DNA from: Eurosta solidaginis
Lineage: Eukaryota; Arthropoda; Insecta; Diptera; Tephritidae
DNA: 64,000 nucleotides
Direction of reading: 5' to 3'
Assembly: GCF_040869045.1 (NCBI RefSeq)
Contig: NC_090321.1
Location: 33,601,426-33,665,425, forward strand
Position numbers and translations under genes: made by a program. Shown one piece after another: positions 60,174-64,000 of the stretch. How positions within the stretch are numbered: the stretch's first letter is position 1; every line of letters starts with the position of its first letter. A model generated the notes under the pieces. That model saw only the letters and a program-made list of their open reading frames with translations, was not told the origin of the DNA and did no database searches.

Positions 60174-60808
60174 GGCCGGGTCGATTTGTGGGGAGGCAAA
60201 AAAATCGCCCATTGCTCTGTGAAAATCATATTCTAGGGATCAATATAAGAAACTTTGCCGAAGGAACCATACCTCTAACACGAATTCTGATGCCCCTCCC
60301 CCCTTTGGGTCGTAGGGGCAAATTTTGAAAAATTCCACTTTGAAATGCCTATGTTTTTTCTTTTTGGAGTTTATTTTTCTCTTTAGAAATTTATTTAGTC
60401 AGAACATATGTAAATGAAAAAATGAATTTAACTTAGTAATAGAAAAGAAATTAAAAAAAATTATTAGAAATTAGCGTTTTTACAACCCCCTTTTAAAACC
60501 AAGACATCACTGTGATGCATTGGCATGTCGTAAACACAGTTGTGTGGGTTTTTTATTCAACCGTTTTAAAAAATGAAGGTATCACTGTGACATAATTGCA
60601 GATCGTAAAATTGCTTGTGTTGTTTTTTTTAAGCCACCACAAGACACAGCAGGTAGAATTGAAATTGCCCCTACCCAAAAGTTCGACCCAAAGGGGGGGA
60701 CATCAGAATTCGTTTTAGAGGTATGGTTCCTTCGGCAAAGTTTCTTATTTTGATCCCTAGAATACGATTTTCACAGAGCAATGAGCGATTTTTAAATCGA
60801 CCCGCCCT
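60174..60808. mobile_element. ~633-bp MITE, unit D
   Basis: Same element, with private changes AAGACATCAC (60500) and TGACATAATTG (60588). Confidence 0.7.
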
Positions 60809-61334
60809 AATACATAAGTATTTGTATGTTTTCCACAATTACATATATTGTAAACGATAGTAGTAAAAAATAAAGCTTATACAAATGATCATACACTTTC
60901 TAGAATTTAATAAAAATAAAATACATATCGACTACTGAGAAAAGTTTTCTATCCCAGAATTTGCTTCTGCCAGTTGAAAACATACTATCTTAAAATTATT
61001 TACAAAACTGCTCTATCTCAGGATTTGTTTGGAAGAGGGCTCATCTCAGAATTTGGCCGAGGAACGCCGTATCTCATAATTCTTTTTATAAACACCCTAT
61101 CTAACATCAAAGTGTATTGAATTTATCCTCAGACAGCGTGTTTTCGAAACGGCTGCGGAAATAGAATTGATACACTCAACCACTGTTGCCTCACCGTATT
61201 TTCATTTGGGACTGAAAAAAGGATCAAATCTCAAAACAGTATGGTCCGCTTTTGAAAGCTTAATAAAATTTGTTCGGATTTTTTACAGTATTTGTTTTTT
61301 TTAATACTTCCGCTCTTACTATTATATCAATATG
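60809..61334. repeat. 28-bp-period repeat region, unit D
   Basis: Same six phrases starting at 60949. Confidence 0.6.
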
Positions 61335-61737
61335 ATCATATGTATTTAATTAGCGAGCTTTGCTCATATTGCTTTTGCGCGCCTAAAAATCATATCCACA
61401 CTATTATGAATAAACTACATACAGAGTGTATGTGCCTACATGGTGATTAAAAGGAATAGAAACAAAAAGGCAACTTTTAGAGAACAATTGTACAGCGAAC
61501 AACGGGGCATTCATATGGCTCAGCAGCTAAAGGCATCTGCCTTTGCACTGATATGAATGTTGGAGATTCGAGTTCAATGCTCAGCTCCCGAAAAGCTAGC
61601 TGATGAAGAAGTAAAATTCACAAACATGTCTTAGTAACCATCGCCGTTTGTAAACTTACAATTTTTCTCTAATATCAATAACAAAAACGATTGTATAAAG
61701 CAATATGAGCAAAGCTCGCTAATTAAATACATATGAT
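61335..61737. mobile_element. 403-bp element, unit D
   Basis: Same length, 41-bp ends perfect. Confidence 0.75.
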
Positions 61738-61789
61738 ACGTAAGATTTTTTAGTTTGGAACACTACCAGAGACGTAAATTTATAGAGAA

Positions 61790-62766
61790 CTAGCGGACCC
61801 GGCAGACGTTGTTCTTTCTGCCGTAAATTTGGCTATCCGCATACATTTTAAAAAGCTTTTTCCGTCTAACTCTGCCCTCGCCCTCTTCACTTTTTCCAAA
61901 TCCTTTTATTCACTCCCCCCTCCGTTTTTTTCGCTTCATCTCTCTCCATCTTCGTCTCATTCTATCTATCTCTCAGTCTATCTCTTTTGTTTCAGTCCCA
62001 CTCCGAGTCTCAGTCCCAGTCCTAGTCTTAATCCCAGTCCCAATCCGTCGCTCGTCTACTTTTCGGAAAAAAGGATCGTAAATACTAATATAGGCAAATT
62101 TATATACCAAATTTCAGGTGAATCGAATAGGACATATGTAAATAGGTATGTGGGTATTATTAATTCATGTCTCTATTTCCGCTTCGCATGCATATTTTTC
62201 AGTTTTGCTAGGTTGATGGGACTAAATCGAATATCACAATGAAAATAACTTTAGAGCTCTCAGCAACAGCTTTCATTTGATATCCATATTACCCACACAT
62301 TCTAGGGGTATCCGGGTCCACGTTTTGACCTATATCTCGAGACCCTAGTCAGCCAGCGGTATAATATATTACTCTATACTAAAGCACTCATCAACAGCTT
62401 TCATTTGTTAAACACATTTTAGGGTACCCGGGTCCACGTTTGAACAAAATCGACCGACGCATCTCTTCAAACACCGGCAACCAACTAACACACATTTCAC
62501 CCTTTCGTTTTATATACATATGTATATAGATTTTTATTTTTCACACTTCACTATAATATTAAAATGAAATGCAGATATTCGTTGCTTTTGAAATTCGACT
62601 TAAAGATTGCACATGGAACAACTAAAGACTCTCCTGAATTAAAAAAAAATCTCTTAGTACTTCTAAATCTCGGGCCCCCTCAGAAACCACGGGTTCGGGG
62701 TTAATCCCCCGCCCCCTCTCGACGGGCCTGGTGATGTGCTATACTTGATATCATTCGCTATAATAT
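61790..62766 (+). mobile_element. CTAGCGGACCCGG repeat module, truncated by a DINE, unit D
   Basis: Same module, but it stops at AATATTTTTTAT (62766) where units A-C continue with TTATAAGCACG. A minus-strand DINE end follows at once. Has a small CATA insertion near 62517. Confidence 0.65.
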
Positions 62767-64000
62767 TTTTTATACTCAGTTGAGCAGAGCTCACAGAGTA
62801 TATTAAGTTTGATTGGATAACGGTTGGTTGTACATATATAAAGGAATCGAGATAGATATAGACTTCCATATATCAAAATAATCAGGATCCAAAAAAAATT
62901 TGATTGAGCCATGTCCGTCCATCCGTCCGTCCGTCCGTCCGTCCGTCCGTCCGTTAACACGATAACTTGAGTAAATTTTGAGGTATCTTGATGAAATTTG
63001 GTATGTAGGTTCCTGAGCACTCATCTCAGATCGCTATTTAAAATGAACGATATCGGACTATAACCACGCCCACTTTTTCGATATCGAAACTTTCGAAAAA
63101 CCGAAAAAGTGCGATAATTCATTACAAAAGACCGATAAAGCGACGAAACTTGGTAGATGAGTTGAACTTATGACGCAGAATAGAATATTAGCAAAATTTT
63201 GGACAATGGGCGTGGCACCGCCCACTTTTAAAAGAAGGTAATTTGAAACTTTTGCAAGCTGTAATTTTGCAGTCGTTGAAGATATCATGATGAAATTTGG
63301 CAGGAACGTTACTCCTATTACTGTATGTACGCTTAATAAAAATTAGCAAAATCGGAGAAGGACCACGCCCACTTTAAAAAAAAAAATTTTTTTAAAGTAA
63401 AATTTTTACAAAAAATTTAATATCTTTACAGTATATAAGTAAATTATGTCAACATTCAACTCCAGTAATGATATGGTGCAACAAAATATAAAAATAAAAG
63501 AAAATTTCAAAATGGGCGTGGCTCCGGCCTTTTTCATTTAATTTGTCTAGGATACTTTTAACGCCATAAGTCGAACAAAAATTAACCAATCCTTTTGAAA
63601 TTTGGTAGGGCATTGATTTTATGACGTTAACGTTAACGTTCTCTGTGAAAATGGGCGAAATCGGTTGATGCCACGCCCAGTTTTTATACACAGTCGCCCG
63701 TCTGTCCTTCCGCATGGCCGTTAACACGATAACTTGAGCAAAAATCGACATATCTTTAATGAACTTAGTTCACGTGCTTAGTTGAACTCACTTTATCTTG
63801 GTATGGAAAATGAATGAAATCCGACTATGACCACGCCCACTTTTTCGATATCGAAAATTACGAAAAATGAAAAAAATGCCATAATTCTATACCAAATACG
63901 AAAAAAGGGATGAATTTGGTAATTGGATTGTTTTATTGACGCTAAATATAACTTTAGAAAAAACTTTATAACAAATTGTTGTGACACCTACCATATTAAG
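62767..64000 (-). mobile_element. DINE 2, unit D, at a novel junction (cut by window end)
   Basis: Joined directly to the CTAGCGGACCCGG module. The first ~290 bp carry several private changes: AACGGTTGG, GGATCCAAAA, a GTCC run of ten units with one ATCC, TTTGGTATGTAGG and CTCAGATCGC. Beyond about 63060 it is almost identical to A-C. The minisatellite lies beyond the window. Confidence 0.75.

Larger units (their letters stand above)
51575..64000. repeat. Composite mega-repeat, unit D (incomplete at window end)
   Basis: Fourth unit, cut by the window. It has two private structural changes: a ~523-bp deletion in the reverse transcriptase near 55024, and a new junction near 62767 joining the CTAGCGGACCCGG module directly to a minus-strand DINE. 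The second junction omits the ~1.7 kb inverted-repeat segment found at 13118-14834 in A. Confidence 0.93.

Overview
The window looks like repeat-derived, probably heterochromatic nuclear DNA of a higher dipteran. A tephritid fruit fly (Bactrocera or a relative) is my best guess, because the DINE-1/mini-me-like element present here in seven or eight copies closely resembles a repeat I associate with tephritid genomes. The DNA is AT-rich. I see no host gene, rRNA gene or intact tRNA gene. All recognisable coding sequence is broken transposon sequence.

The main structure is a head-to-tail array of a very large composite repeat. Unit A is 1081-18556, B 18557-35587, C 35588-51574, and D 51575 to the window end (incomplete). 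Matching landmarks are about 17.5, 17.0 and 16.0 kb apart. Bases 1-1080 are a related but structurally different segment. They resemble 13268-14833 inside the unit but lack a MITE and the following DINE insertion, so they probably mark the founder (left) edge of the array.

Each unit has the same order: (1) right arm of an inverted-repeat element carrying a 320-bp MITE; (2) about 1.8 kb of AT-rich DNA that looks like an old decayed tandem repeat; (3) a 5'-truncated Jockey-clade-like LINE (end of the endonuclease domain, then a reverse transcriptase with YADA in place of YADD); (4) a Ty3/gypsy LTR plus integrase fragment on the minus strand, inserted in the LINE; (5) the displaced LINE 3' coding piece; (6) AT-rich DNA with a near-perfect 91-nt hairpin; (7) DINE element 1, plus strand, with an internal ~130-bp minisatellite; (8) an AT-rich spacer, then a ~633-bp MITE with GGSCGGGTCGATTT ends; (9) a short 28-bp-period repeat; (10) a 403-bp element with 41-bp perfect terminal inverted repeats; (11) a ~1.1-kb module starting CTAGCGGACCCGG; (12) left arm of the inverted-repeat element with a second MITE; (13) DINE element 2, minus strand, with a longer ~130-bp minisatellite.

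The units are nearly identical at base level but differ in minisatellite copy number and in a few deletions. Shared variants conflict along the unit (A=C/B=D in DINE 1, B=C/A=D in the LINE, AB/CD in the spacer), which points to repeated unequal exchange or gene conversion. Nothing here makes an obvious functional protein. Plausible roles, all inference, are a piRNA/siRNA source locus (nested dead transposons, opposed DINE copies), an array of regularly spaced CGATA-type protein sites, or simply a young mega-satellite.
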